A stretch of DNA of 64,000 nucleotides from Chryseobacterium sp. Leaf394 (GTDB lineage: Bacteria > Bacteroidota > Bacteroidia > Flavobacteriales > Weeksellaceae): positions 2,268,045 through 2,332,044 of the forward strand of contig NZ_LMQH01000011.1 of the NCBI RefSeq assembly GCF_001424105.1, written 5' to 3'. The notes under the pieces are model-generated. The model had not been told where the DNA came from and did not search any database. It saw only the letters and a program-made list of their open reading frames with translations. Position numbers and translations under genes: made by a program. Below, piece after piece: positions 34,346 to 44,009 of this stretch. Each line of letters begins with the position of its first letter. Within the stretch, counting starts at the first letter, position 1.

Positions 34346-35003
34346 TATTGATTTTTAGGATTTTACCGATGCTACTTTCAAGTGGTTCGTAAAAAATTTC
34401 TATATTTTTAATAATTAATTCTTCACTCATGTCGCTAAGCGAAACTGTTTTTAAATAACTAATAATTTCTTCATTATGTTTAAATTTAATAATTTTTGCA
34501 GGATTGCCCCCAACTATAGAAAATGGTAACACATCTTTTGTAACTACAGAACCAGCTGCAATTATAGCCCCTCGTCCAATCGTTACTCCCGAAAGTATAG
34601 TGACATTAAATCCTATCCAGCACTCGTCTTCAACAATTATGGGACCTTTACTTTCAGCATCTTGATCAAAATCACGAAAGGTCAGCATAGCTTTTAAGGG
34701 ATAAGAGGTGAATGTATCCATTTTATGATTACCTCCCAAAATAAAGTTAACATTTCTCGCTATACTCACATAATTACCAATAAAAAGACCTTCTCCAAGT
34801 ATACCAAATTCATAAACATTTAAGGACCCATATGTTGAGTTTCCAACTGTGATTTTATTAATATCAGTAGAAAATCCTAACACGGTAGAGTTATGGAGAT
34901 TCAGTTGTCTCCACCTACTTTTTAAAACGTAGTATTTAAATTGATTAATCAAATCGGTATAAGCAAAGATTAATGCTCGTAAATAAATTTTAACCATCAC
35001 CAC
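34320..35003 (-). CDS. CatB-like hexapeptide O-acetyltransferase
   Basis: A 227-residue left-handed beta-helix acyltransferase of the xenobiotic/VatD type. It shows GEGLFIGNYVSIARNVNFIL, FTSYPLKAM (an insertion loop typical of the family), ECWIGFNVTILSGVTIGRGA and AIIAAGSVVTKDV, then VGGNPAKIIKFK. The candidate catalytic His lies in GGNHKMDTFTSYP. It probably O-acetylates a sugar in the repeat unit. Confidence 0.88.
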   Translation of the reverse strand: MVMVKIYLRALIFAYTDLINQFKYYVLKSRWRQLNLHNSTVLGFSTDINKITVGNSTYGSLNVYEFGILGEGLFIGNYVSIARNVNFILGGNHKMDTFTSYPLKAMLTFRDFDQDAESKGPIIVEDECWIGFNVTILSGVTIGRGAIIAAGSVVTKDVLPFSIVGGNPAKIIKFKHNEEIISYLKTVSLSDMSEELIIKNIEIFYEPLESSIGKILKINNAGLNNNS

Positions 35004-35008
35004 TAATA

Positions 35009-35914
35009 TTACCTGTTAAATCTCATCTTAATTTGCTTCATAAAGAATAAAATCATAATTGGATAAAAATATGGTTCATACCAAAATTTCTTATACAATA
35101 TTAAAAACCAATCTTTAGTTTTAAAATTTAAGCCACTATCTTTTTGTATGAGAAGCTTAATCATCCATCCATACAAGAAATATCGTAAAAGAAGATATTT
35201 CTCTTTTTCGTACCAGAAAAAACCTATTTTTTTTCTAAATCTAATTAGTATATTTAAATAATTCTCTACAAATACCTCAAAAAGATTATAACCTCCATTA
35301 TTTTGTCCGTCAATTGCTGCTTCTAATATTTCATCGTACAAAATTACATTTTTGTCATGTAATATAGATGAATTTAAATATACGGGCACCTGAGAGAGCA
35401 AGGTACCACTATAAATCTCGAAATCGACCAAATCTAAAAATCGACTGTTAACGATATTTCCAGAAATAAAGGTTTTGAAAACATTTATTTTGCAAAGAAA
35501 ATCCTCAGCTGAGTCGAACTCTTTTATACCTACACCTTCTTTAAATGTGTTTAAATGAATTAATCCATACTCCGAATCTGTAGATAACAAAGAAATAATT
35601 TTATTCAAACTACCTTCCAAGAGGTGATCGTCGTCTCCTAAGACCCAGATATACTTACCTTTTGCGTTTTTAAAACAATATGAAAAGTTACCATCCATGC
35701 CTAAGTTCACCAGATTTCTGTTATAGGTAATACTATGACCTCTCAAAATAAAATTTTCAATGATTTCTTGAGTGTTATCTGATGAGCAATTATCTGAAAC
35801 CAGCAACTCTATAATATCTTTGTTGTACGAAATTTCAGCAAATAGCTTTTCTAGACTCTTTGATAATATAGAGGCACGATTATAAGTTGGTATTGCTATT
35901 GTAAGTAATTTCAT
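35009..35914 (-). CDS. Glycosyltransferase family 2
   Basis: A 301-residue GT-A enzyme: TIAIPTYNRASILSKSLEKL at the N-terminus, ELLVSDNCSSDNTQEII near 38, and YIWVLGDDDHLLEGS with the DDD metal site near 92. The C-terminal part has hydrophobic and aromatic helices, as seen in abequosyltransferase-like GT2 proteins, but that donor assignment is only a suggestion. It lies 3 bp from the flippase gene. Confidence 0.86.
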   Translation of the reverse strand: MKLLTIAIPTYNRASILSKSLEKLFAEISYNKDIIELLVSDNCSSDNTQEIIENFILRGHSITYNRNLVNLGMDGNFSYCFKNAKGKYIWVLGDDDHLLEGSLNKIISLLSTDSEYGLIHLNTFKEGVGIKEFDSAEDFLCKINVFKTFISGNIVNSRFLDLVDFEIYSGTLLSQVPVYLNSSILHDKNVILYDEILEAAIDGQNNGGYNLFEVFVENYLNILIRFRKKIGFFWYEKEKYLLLRYFLYGWMIKLLIQKDSGLNFKTKDWFLILYKKFWYEPYFYPIMILFFMKQIKMRFNR

Positions 35915-35917
35915 AGA

Positions 35918-37408
35918 TCATAAATTCTTTTTTAATTTATTATTTATTATCATCTTCAAATCAATTATTTTAGAAATTTTGTTAAAACTTAATATTAGTG
36001 AAATAATAATAATTAACGAACTAAAAAAATATTGCAAAAAACCCTGTAAGAATATGACATTAAAAAAAATAATGATTACCAGTAGACTATAAGTTAGAAT
36101 AGTTTTAAAAATTTCTCTATTGAAATTAAAATTTCCCAGCTTTTTTGTAATAATGTAAACCAAACCAAGTTTTACAACATGAGCAACTAGACATCCTACT
36201 CCTAAAGAAATAAATCCTAATGCGTCCCAGAAAAACCAGACAAATAAAAGATATATTATGGACCAGATACTTTCTGTATAAAGTGAGTACATCCCTTTAT
36301 TTTTCACTAAAAACATTACACCCAATGCCCAAGAAATGATAGCAATAAATCCCGCTAACAGTTGATATTGTAAAACAGGGACTGCCAGCAGAAATGAAGA
36401 GCTGAACATAATTTTTATTACAAATTTCGCAAATGCTATTAAAAAAATGATTAATGGTGTTGCAATTACTAATGCCATATCAAGCTGCTCATTAATCAGT
36501 AAATTACTTTTGAGATTATCTTTTAAACTTTCAACGGCTGTTAAGCGGGGAAAGAAATCGGACAACATTGAACTTAAAATTATGTTAACGTAGGTGTTAG
36601 AAATTGTCCAAACCGCAACAAAACAGCCTACAGCATTAAGATCCAGCTTCTGAGCGATAATAGATCGAATTGCATACATTGTAATAGTTACAACCAATCC
36701 TGTCACTATTATATAAAATCCTAACCTTGCCATATTTAGGCCTTCCATATATGTTTGTTTCAAGGATATATTAGGTCTAATTATTTTTACCTTGTATGTA
36801 AACAAATATGAAATCAAGAGACTAATGACACTACTTATTATGATACCAGGTACAATCCCTTTAAGACCTAACCACCAATATAGCGGAATGGTAACAATCA
36901 CGGACGCTCCAGCACTTAATACAGAAACCCGAGCCATCGTTCCAATCTGTCTTAGACCTTGCAGAAGAGCTATCTGACCGCTACTTATGCTTGATATTAA
37001 CAATGTCACCGAAATTACAGCAATACTAATTACATATTTATCAGAATCAAACGCAAAATAGCTTAGAGGCAGGCTAAGAATTATAGTCATAAGCATTCCT
37101 AATAAACCTGTATATAGTGCCCAACGACGCAATACAGTGATGGTTCGTCCTATTTTAATCTGATCCTGAGTTGCGTTAGCTGCAGCAATATCTTTTACCC
37201 CACTAAAATTAATACCAAAACTTGTAGCTTGTCTTACAAGATCCACAGTATTTTGCAGTATTCCATTAATACCTATTCCGGCTGGACCTAGCAGAACTGC
37301 TATAAATTTGGTGCGTATAAGACCAATCAATATGACTATAATTTGAGAACCTCCAACAATACTAGTTGCCCTTAAAATGCCTTTGTGTGATGTTTTTTCT
37401 TCTTTCAA
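35918..37408 (-). CDS. wzx: O-antigen/capsule flippase (Wzx)
   Basis: Integral inner-membrane protein of 496 residues with about 14 hydrophobic helices. The start TSHKGILRATSIVGGSQIIV and LGPAGIGINGILQNTVDLV are typical of O-antigen translocases of the MOP superfamily. It would flip the undecaprenyl-linked repeat unit for polymerisation. It lies amid glycosyltransferases and pairs with the EpsG-like polymerase, consistent with a Wzx/Wzy pathway. Confidence 0.9.
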   Translation of the reverse strand: MKEEKTSHKGILRATSIVGGSQIIVILIGLIRTKFIAVLLGPAGIGINGILQNTVDLVRQATSFGINFSGVKDIAAANATQDQIKIGRTITVLRRWALYTGLLGMLMTIILSLPLSYFAFDSDKYVISIAVISVTLLISSISSGQIALLQGLRQIGTMARVSVLSAGASVIVTIPLYWWLGLKGIVPGIIISSVISLLISYLFTYKVKIIRPNISLKQTYMEGLNMARLGFYIIVTGLVVTITMYAIRSIIAQKLDLNAVGCFVAVWTISNTYVNIILSSMLSDFFPRLTAVESLKDNLKSNLLINEQLDMALVIATPLIIFLIAFAKFVIKIMFSSSFLLAVPVLQYQLLAGFIAIISWALGVMFLVKNKGMYSLYTESIWSIIYLLFVWFFWDALGFISLGVGCLVAHVVKLGLVYIITKKLGNFNFNREIFKTILTYSLLVIIIFFNVIFLQGFLQYFFSSLIIIISLILSFNKISKIIDLKMIINNKLKKNL

Positions 37409-37413
37409 TTATT

Positions 37414-38439
37414 TTATTTTATGAGAATTTTAAAAACCAATTTAAGATTTGAGATAAAAACAACTTTCAGCTTCCAAACCAAATTATTAGGATTTTTTTT
37501 ACTGAAAAAATTTTTATTAAAGTTGAAGATGATACCTAATAATTCTTTCTTTTTTATTTTTCTAGGCACAAGCCCATGATGTGAGCAGATTGAGCGATCC
37601 ATCATTATATTTTTGTACTCTAGTGTAGAGCCTAAGAGGAGAGAATTATAAATTTTGTTGATTATGACAGACTTGCTTTCTGTAGTTAAATTTAGCGAAG
37701 ATATATGGTTTAAATAAATATTAAAAGTATTTATTATATTACTTGGCAGAAAATATATGTTTTCACCTTTATAGGTATGAGACACTGCAACAGCGCATTC
37801 ATCTTTAGTTTCAGTATAGACAAGTGGCATGTTAATTCTTGCAGCATGCCCTGATAATACTACTTCTGCTTTCAGGAGCTCTGGCAAAAATGCAAAAGTA
37901 CCGTAATCCTCTATAATTTTGTTAATAAGTGAATTTGATTTTAGTACACGATTTAATATAAAGATACCTGAGGGATGTTCGGAATTATATGCAAAAGATA
38001 AAATTGATTCAAATCCTTTTCCGTAAATTATATCATTTCCATAATCAGTAGAATTAAGAGAGCAATGACCTGCAACAATTTTAGTATTTTTTATTTTGTT
38101 AATAAAAACATTTAGGTGCTCAGCTGATATACTATCTTTATCTAAACATAACATTACATATTTACCGCTACCATAAGTTAATGACTTTAATATATTTGGC
38201 ATTCCTCCGATATTTCTGTCATTACGTCTGTATACAAATCTTGTATCTGAAATTGCATTTAAAGCATTTTGAGTGTTATCTGAAGAACAGTTGTCAAGTA
38301 CTACAACCTCAATATCCATTTCCTTATAGGTCAAAATAGACTTAACGAGGCCTACAGTTTTTTCAACTCTGTTATAAGTTGGTATACAAATACTGAGGAT
38401 AACATCGTTTCTTTTATTCTTGGTTTCTGAAGAATCCAT
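37414..38439 (-). CDS. Glycosyltransferase family 2
   Basis: A 341-residue GT-A enzyme: ILSICIPTYNRVEKTVGLVK at the N-terminus, VVVLDNCSSDNTQNAL near 45, and YVMLCLDKDSISAEHL as the metal-site region near 93. A central FAFLPELLKAEVVLSGHAA and a basic hydrophobic tail follow. Its ATG overlaps the last base of the upstream cupin stop. It directly follows the deoxyhexose genes, so its donor could be the CDP-sugar; this is inference. Confidence 0.85.
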   Translation of the reverse strand: MDSSETKNKRNDVILSICIPTYNRVEKTVGLVKSILTYKEMDIEVVVLDNCSSDNTQNALNAISDTRFVYRRNDRNIGGMPNILKSLTYGSGKYVMLCLDKDSISAEHLNVFINKIKNTKIVAGHCSLNSTDYGNDIIYGKGFESILSFAYNSEHPSGIFILNRVLKSNSLINKIIEDYGTFAFLPELLKAEVVLSGHAARINMPLVYTETKDECAVAVSHTYKGENIYFLPSNIINTFNIYLNHISSLNLTTESKSVIINKIYNSLLLGSTLEYKNIMMDRSICSHHGLVPRKIKKKELLGIIFNFNKNFFSKKNPNNLVWKLKVVFISNLKLVFKILIK

Positions 38440-38852
38440 TATAATTCACAATTAAATTCATATGGTATTGTATCAGCGGGATCATATAATTTATCAGTGT
38501 AAGCCATTAAAGTAAATTCTGCGTTACCAGTATTGACAAAAGTATGTGCTACCATATTCGGCACATAAATGGTTTTCGGATCTAGTGCTGATAAACTTAT
38601 TACTAATTCTTCTTTGGATTTTACATCAATGAGAAAAAGATTACAGCTTCCCGTTAACAAAAAAAACCATTCTGACGCATCAGCATGATAATGCCTTCCT
38701 TTAGACTGTCCCACAGATGCATTTGTAAAATAGATTTCTCCTGTAAAACCAGGTAGATTTTCTTCCGAACCATCTATCACTTTAAGAAACCAGCCTCTGC
38801 TGTCAGATATTAGTTTTCTTTGTGTTATTTTAATTTTATCTCTTAAAGACAT
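38439..38852 (-). CDS. RmlC-like cupin, probable nucleotide-sugar epimerase or isomerase
   Basis: A 137-residue single-domain cupin. The region DSRGWFLKVIDG near 18-29 and KGRHYHADASEWFFLLTGSC near 50-69 resemble the RmlC active-site side (RG-x-HY), and the tail MAYTDKLYDPADTIPYEF resembles the RmlC C-terminal Y-D-P-A segment. It overlaps the SDR gene by 10 bp and follows the CDP-dideoxyhexose genes. In ascarylose synthesis a cupin epimerase (AscE) performs C5 epimerisation, so an analogous step is plausible. A WxcM/FdtA-type ketoisomerase is the main alternative. Confidence 0.68.
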   Translation of the reverse strand: MSLRDKIKITQRKLISDSRGWFLKVIDGSEENLPGFTGEIYFTNASVGQSKGRHYHADASEWFFLLTGSCNLFLIDVKSKEELVISLSALDPKTIYVPNMVAHTFVNTGNAEFTLMAYTDKLYDPADTIPYEFNCEL

Positions 38853-39745
38853 TTATCATAAATTTTTAAAGAATCAAAAAATTGAGTATAATTTGCATCT
38901 GGAAGTATATTGTTGATTTTCTTTCCAGATAGCTGTAATTTCAGCATAGTTATATCACTTCTTTCAGCTTTACCAAATAAATCTTCCGTAACATTTAATC
39001 CATAGAATTTATATATTAGTTCTACAACCTGTCTTACAGAAAAAGTGTCAATACCTGGAATATTAATAATTCCATTTTCTCTTAGTTTTACTAAATCAAA
39101 AACTATTGCAGGAATATCCCCTACATAAAGATACTGACGAATTTGCACACCACTGGTAAAATTCATTAAATCCTTATTTTTTAGAGATTTTATGGTGTAT
39201 GGAATGAGGCGGTGAGCTGATTCGTGTTCACCATAAATTGTAGGTAATATTAAATGTAGATGTCTGAATGTACTAGCTTTTTGACAAGAAACATATCTCG
39301 TTAACAAGCGCTTCGATACACAGTAATCATTTGGTACAGCTAACATTGATGTTACCACTTGCTCCTCCGTAAATAAATTTGATTCATTATTATTACCTAT
39401 CTCAAAACATGACCCAAAAGTAACCAAAGTACCTGTAAAACTTTTTAAATCCAATTCCTTCGATAAATTGATTGGATGAAAAGTATTTATTTTATAAATA
39501 TCTGACGAAGCGTCTTTTTGATTAGACTGTATTCCAGCACCTGCTGTGTAAAATATTATATCGCTATCTAAAATATCATCATAGCTAAAATCTTTTTCTA
39601 ACAAGTCAACTTTATGAAATGTATGAAATTCGTAATCCTTGGGTTCAGATCGCCCAAAAGCTTTAACCGTATGGTTGTTTGCTTTGCAAAATTTTCCTAC
39701 TTGAGTAGCTAAAAGCCCGTTTGTTCCAATGATAGATATATTCAT
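38843..39745 (-). CDS. SDR-family nucleotide-sugar reductase/epimerase
   Basis: A 300-residue extended SDR. NAD(P) motif IGTNGLLATQVGKFC at 5-19, TAGAG near 70, a Ser-containing VTFGSCFEIG segment, and the active site YCVSKRLLTRY (YxxxK) near 145. It comes directly after RfbH and before the cupin, the position expected for the last 4-ketoreductase making CDP-abequose, -paratose or -ascarylose. Which product it makes cannot be read from the sequence. Confidence 0.78.
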   Translation of the reverse strand: MNISIIGTNGLLATQVGKFCKANNHTVKAFGRSEPKDYEFHTFHKVDLLEKDFSYDDILDSDIIFYTAGAGIQSNQKDASSDIYKINTFHPINLSKELDLKSFTGTLVTFGSCFEIGNNNESNLFTEEQVVTSMLAVPNDYCVSKRLLTRYVSCQKASTFRHLHLILPTIYGEHESAHRLIPYTIKSLKNKDLMNFTSGVQIRQYLYVGDIPAIVFDLVKLRENGIINIPGIDTFSVRQVVELIYKFYGLNVTEDLFGKAERSDITMLKLQLSGKKINNILPDANYTQFFDSLKIYDKCL

Positions 39746-39766
39746 TAGTTTAATTTATATTGGTTA

Positions 39767-41032
39767 TTAGCTATTCAGGTATTCCCTGATAACATCAGCG
39801 ATATAATCATAATGACTTTCATCTAATCCCGGCCACACTCCAAGCCAAAAAGATCGATTCATAATGATGTCTGTATTTTTAAGATCACCAACTACTCTGT
39901 GATTTACATTAGAATATGCAGGTTGACGCAGGAGGTTACCTGCAAATAACAGTCGAGTACCAATTTTGTTCTTTTCCAAATGTTGCACCAACATATGACG
40001 GTCTGTAGAGTCACCATCACGTAACGTCATTAAAAAACCAAACCATGAAGGATCACTATCAGCGGTAGGTTCTGGCAAAATAAATATCTCTTCAAATTCT
40101 TTCATCCTGTCATACAAAGCTGTGTAATTGTCTTTTCGCTTTTTAACAAAACGGTCAATTTTTCTTAACTGAGAAACACCCAAAGCTGCCTGCATATCAG
40201 TAACTTTCAAGTTAAAACCAATGTGTGAGTAAGTATATTTGTGATCATATCCATAAGGTAATGAGCCTAACTGTTGACTGAATCTACATCCACAAGTATC
40301 ATCCTTTCCAGGTTCACAGTAACAATCACGTCCCCAGTCTCTAAAACTTTCTGCAATTTTTGAAAGAATTGGATTATTAATTACTACAGCACCACCTTCA
40401 CCCATTGTAATATGATGTGCCGGATAGAATGAAAATGTTGATAAATCACCAAAGGTACCTGTTTTTTTGCCTTTATAAGTTGCACCAAGGGAATCACAAT
40501 CATCCTCAATTACCCAAAGATTATATTTTTTTGCTACACGCATTACTTTGTCCAAATCAAAAGGATTTCCCAAAGAATGGGCGATCATTATTGCCTTTGT
40601 TTTGGGGCTTACAGCAGCTTCTATCATATCTGCCATAACATTGTGCGTAGCAATATCTACATCAATAAAAACGGGAACTGCTCCAAACTGAATAATTGGA
40701 TTGACTGTGGTTGGAAAACCTGCAGCAACAGTAATTACTTCGTCACCAGGTTTAATTGCCTTTTCTCCTAATTTAGGTGAAGTTAATGTATAAAACGCTA
40801 CCAAATTTGCAGATGATCCAGAATTTACAAGCAATGCTTTTCCAGCTCCAAAATATTTCGCAAATTCAGATTCAAATTCGTTTGCAAATCGTCCTGCAGT
40901 TAACCATCCGTCTGCAACTGATTCCATACAAAGAAGCAAATCGTCTTCCTCGATAATTTTCCCTGTAACTGGGATATAATCTTTTCCCGCTACTGGTGGT
41001 GAAAATGTTTTTAATTTGAAATCTAAATTCAT
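39767..41032 (-). CDS. rfbH: CDP-4-keto-6-deoxy-D-glucose-3-dehydrase (E1)
   Basis: PMP-dependent, iron-sulfur enzyme that removes the C3 hydroxyl of CDP-4-keto-6-deoxyglucose. The 421-residue sequence has the DegT fold but with His where transaminases have the Schiff-base Lys: [17 protein letters not shown], with H206 at the Lys position, a hallmark of E1. A cysteine cluster [16 protein letters not shown] (C237, C239, C247, C249) fits the [2Fe-2S] site. Together these make the assignment strong. It works with the reductase at 42931-43968. Confidence 0.95.
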   Translation of the reverse strand: MNLDFKLKTFSPPVAGKDYIPVTGKIIEEDDLLLCMESVADGWLTAGRFANEFESEFAKYFGAGKALLVNSGSSANLVAFYTLTSPKLGEKAIKPGDEVITVAAGFPTTVNPIIQFGAVPVFIDVDIATHNVMADMIEAAVSPKTKAIMIAHSLGNPFDLDKVMRVAKKYNLWVIEDDCDSLGATYKGKKTGTFGDLSTFSFYPAHHITMGEGGAVVINNPILSKIAESFRDWGRDCYCEPGKDDTCGCRFSQQLGSLPYGYDHKYTYSHIGFNLKVTDMQAALGVSQLRKIDRFVKKRKDNYTALYDRMKEFEEIFILPEPTADSDPSWFGFLMTLRDGDSTDRHMLVQHLEKNKIGTRLLFAGNLLRQPAYSNVNHRVVGDLKNTDIIMNRSFWLGVWPGLDESHYDYIADVIREYLNS

Positions 41033-41064
41033 GTTTTTATCTATTAAAAAAATTATAACTCTTG

Positions 41065-42147
41065 TTATTTATTGTTGAGAAAATTAATAATTTGACTTTC
41101 TGTAAATTCATTAATATTGTTCGGTTCATCTCTGAATTTTTTATACCAATCAACTGTAAAGGCAACGGTTTCAGCAGCTTTCATTTTTGGCATCCATTTT
41201 AATTCATCTGAAACTTTACTGATATCAAGTTTCAGAAGCCCAGCTTCGTGCACTTGATTTTTTTCATTTATAACCTGAAAAGTACCGTTGCCCCACGCTT
41301 CTATTGATAATTTTAGCATTTGTTCAACAGCCAAAGCATCTTCAGCAGATGGTCCAAAATTATAGGCTTGTGAATATTTTAAAGAATCTTCAAATAGTTT
41401 TGCACCAAGTAAAAGATATCCACTAATTGGCTCAAGTACATGTTGCCAAGGTCTTACTGAACTTGGGTTCCTAATTGTAATTGTATTATTAAGTAATAAA
41501 GCTTTTACAATATCGGGAATTAAACGGTCTTTTGACCAATCTCCTCCACCTATTACATTTCCTGCCCTACCTACAGCAATTCCTTTTTTATGATTTGCGT
41601 AATCTGCTGCATTGAAAAAAGAATTGCGATATGAGTCAATTACTAGTTCTGTACAAGCTTTGCTTGCACTATATGGATCATAACCTCCAAGTCGGTCATT
41701 CTCCCGATATGGATAAATCCATTCGTTATTATGATATACTTTATCAGTAGTTATCAAAACTACAGCGCATTTTTTACCAAGTACTTTTACAGCATCAAGC
41801 AAATATGCTGTACCTAATGCATTTACTTCAAAAGTTTCAGCTGGTATTTCATATGACAGTCTTACTAAAGGCTGCGCAGCTAAATGAAAAACAAAATCCG
41901 GCTCAAAATCTAAGAGTTCTTTCAAAAGCTTGTCTTTTTCCCGTAGATCAGCAATTACAGAGATACATATTTTTTCACCGTCAATCAAATTAAATAAATC
42001 ATTTTCAGTTAATGGATCTAAAGCATAACCCTTAACTTCAGCCCCCAATAGAACTAAAGTCTTTAGCATCCAAGCTCCTTTAAAGCCGGTATGACCTGTA
42101 ATGAAGACTTTCTTTCCCGAATAAATATTTTTCAGTTTCTCAAACAT
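41065..42147 (-). CDS. rfbG: CDP-glucose 4,6-dehydratase
   Basis: NAD-dependent extended SDR of 360 residues that converts CDP-glucose to CDP-4-keto-6-deoxyglucose. NAD motif [20 protein letters not shown] near 14-33, [11 protein letters not shown] near 90, ITTDKVYHN near 130, and [19 protein letters not shown] with YxxxK near 157. The ATG one base after the RfbF stop codon was chosen; the longer frame overlaps rfbF. Second step of the CDP-dideoxyhexose pathway. Confidence 0.95.
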   Translation of the reverse strand: MFEKLKNIYSGKKVFITGHTGFKGAWMLKTLVLLGAEVKGYALDPLTENDLFNLIDGEKICISVIADLREKDKLLKELLDFEPDFVFHLAAQPLVRLSYEIPAETFEVNALGTAYLLDAVKVLGKKCAVVLITTDKVYHNNEWIYPYRENDRLGGYDPYSASKACTELVIDSYRNSFFNAADYANHKKGIAVGRAGNVIGGGDWSKDRLIPDIVKALLLNNTITIRNPSSVRPWQHVLEPISGYLLLGAKLFEDSLKYSQAYNFGPSAEDALAVEQMLKLSIEAWGNGTFQVINEKNQVHEAGLLKLDISKVSDELKWMPKMKAAETVAFTVDWYKKFRDEPNNINEFTESQIINFLNNK

Positions 42148-42148
42148 A

Positions 42149-42925
42149 TTACCAAATTTTCCATTTTGCATTACCCGAACTCCACAGTTCCTCTAATTCA
42201 ATTCTATCTCGCAAAGCGTCCATTGGTTTCCAAAAACCACTATGCTTATAGGCCGACAATTGACCGTCATCAGCAATCTCTATCAAAGGCTTTTTTTCCC
42301 ACTGAATATCATCCATATCACCTTCTAGGTATTTAAATATCCCAGGCTCAAGAACAAAAAAACCACCGTTAATCCACATTCCGTCTCCCTGAGGTTTCTC
42401 AACAAAATAGTCTACATTGCCTGCATCATCCATTTCAATATTACCAAATCTTCCGGGAGTCTGAATGCTCGTCAAGGTTGCAAGCTTACCATGACTTTTA
42501 TGAAACTCAACCAAATTTGTGATATTTACATCTGATACGCCATCACCATAAGTAAGCATGAAGGTTTCATCCTGAACGTATTTTTGAATTTTTTTTATTC
42601 GACCTGCTGTATTTGTAAGCAAACCCGTATCTACAAGAGTTACTTTAAAAGATTCAGAATTTGAAAAGTGTACATCAACTTTATTTTTTTCCAACTCTAT
42701 AGTAACATCAGAATTATACAGATAATAATTAAGAAAATATTCTTTAATTGACTGCGCTTTGTAACCGAGACATAAAACAAAATCATTATAACCATAGGTC
42801 TCATAGATTTTCATAATATGCCATAGAATTGGTTTACCTCCAATTTCAACCATAGGCTTTGGACGTGCCTCAGTTTCTTCCATCAGCCTGGTCCCTAGGC
42901 CTCCAGCTAAAATAACTACTTTCAT
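42149..42925 (-). CDS. rfbF: Glucose-1-phosphate cytidylyltransferase
   Basis: Makes CDP-glucose from CTP and glucose-1-phosphate. From MKVVILAGG it is 258 residues. The nucleotide-binding signature is AGGLGTRLMEETEARPKPMV, then GGKPILWHIMKIYETYGYND, MLTYGDGVSDVNITNLV, and a C-terminal MDALRDRIELEELW. An extension of 17 codons upstream would run into the reductase gene and lacks homology. First committed step of the CDP-sugar branch. Confidence 0.95.
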   Translation of the reverse strand: MKVVILAGGLGTRLMEETEARPKPMVEIGGKPILWHIMKIYETYGYNDFVLCLGYKAQSIKEYFLNYYLYNSDVTIELEKNKVDVHFSNSESFKVTLVDTGLLTNTAGRIKKIQKYVQDETFMLTYGDGVSDVNITNLVEFHKSHGKLATLTSIQTPGRFGNIEMDDAGNVDYFVEKPQGDGMWINGGFFVLEPGIFKYLEGDMDDIQWEKKPLIEIADDGQLSAYKHSGFWKPMDALRDRIELEELWSSGNAKWKIW

Positions 42926-42930
42926 ACTTT

Positions 42931-43968
42931 TTATATTTTTATTAAGACTTCGTTGTCTAACGGATGGGAACAGCATAGCAAAAATTCTGATTCTGATAAA
43001 TCTGTTCTTTCCTTAGTGAGCCCAATCATTTTTATTTCTCCTGACTGTAAAACACCTTTGCAGGTACTGCAGTTACCTGTCTGACAGGAATATGGTAATT
43101 CCAGATTGGCATTCAGACAGGCTTCTAATATCGACTGACCCTTTACAACTTCAATCTGCGTAATCTTACCTTCAAAATCTAAGTTAACCGTTTGGGTATA
43201 AATATTTTCAAAATCTTTTGGATCTTTTACAATTTCAAAATCTTCTGAAAAAATGTAATCTTCATTTATATCTAAACTTTTCAGAGCTTTCTTTACAGAT
43301 TCCTTGAGACCAAACGGGCCACAGATAAAATGCAGCTGGTCTTGTGCTGAAATGCCACCATTCATTATTGAAGCAACTTTTCTTTGATCAATTCTTCCTT
43401 CGATAACATTTGGGAAATTTTTATTGACTTCAAATTTTGTGTGAAAATACTTAACATGAAACCGGTTCGGAAATTGTTTTTTCAAATTTTCTATCGCATC
43501 AAGAAAAATTGTACTTTCAAAATTTCGATTACCGTACGTTAAATGTATATTCTGACTATCATTATTATACAATACAAATTTAGCTATAGAAATCAGTGGA
43601 GTAATGCCACTTCCAATTCCCCATAAAAATATATTATTCTGTGCCGGTTTTTCCCCCAATACAAAATCACCCATCGGAGGTAAAACTTCTATAGAATCGC
43701 CCACCTTTACTACATCAACAATGTGGTTTGAGACAATACCGTGAGGAACCCGCTTCACAGTAATTTCTATATGCTGATCAATCCCAAAACATGACGAAAA
43801 TGAATATGGCCTTAGAAACCGTCTGCCATTAATTCTTACAATTAACGTAATATACTGTCCGGCAATGTACTTAATCTTTCTCAGTGCCGGTTGCTTAAAA
43901 CATAATGTTACAGTATCTTCGGTTTCTCGTTTGATCTCTATAACTTTTAATGTATAAGTATGAGTCAT
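42931..43968 (-). CDS. CDP-6-deoxy-3,4-glucoseen reductase-like (E3) flavoprotein with C-terminal ferredoxin
   Basis: A 345-residue FAD/[2Fe-2S] reductase that probably passes NAD(P)H electrons to RfbH. Order: FAD-binding domain (RRFLRPYSFSSCFG near 50), NAD domain (NIFLWGIGSGITPLISIAKF near 112; FICGPFGLKESVKKAL near 214), then a plant-type ferredoxin with LPYSCQTGNCSTCKGVLQSG and a final CC before SHP. Classical E3 enzymes (AscD, DdhD) carry the ferredoxin at the N-terminus, whereas this order is that of PaaE-like reductases. Its position at the head of rfbF-rfbG-rfbH supports the E3 role. Confidence 0.82.
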   Translation of the reverse strand: MTHTYTLKVIEIKRETEDTVTLCFKQPALRKIKYIAGQYITLIVRINGRRFLRPYSFSSCFGIDQHIEITVKRVPHGIVSNHIVDVVKVGDSIEVLPPMGDFVLGEKPAQNNIFLWGIGSGITPLISIAKFVLYNNDSQNIHLTYGNRNFESTIFLDAIENLKKQFPNRFHVKYFHTKFEVNKNFPNVIEGRIDQRKVASIMNGGISAQDQLHFICGPFGLKESVKKALKSLDINEDYIFSEDFEIVKDPKDFENIYTQTVNLDFEGKITQIEVVKGQSILEACLNANLELPYSCQTGNCSTCKGVLQSGEIKMIGLTKERTDLSESEFLLCCSHPLDNEVLIKI

Positions 43969-44009
43969 TTTATTAATTATGAAATATATAACTGTGAATT
44001 TAGAAAATA

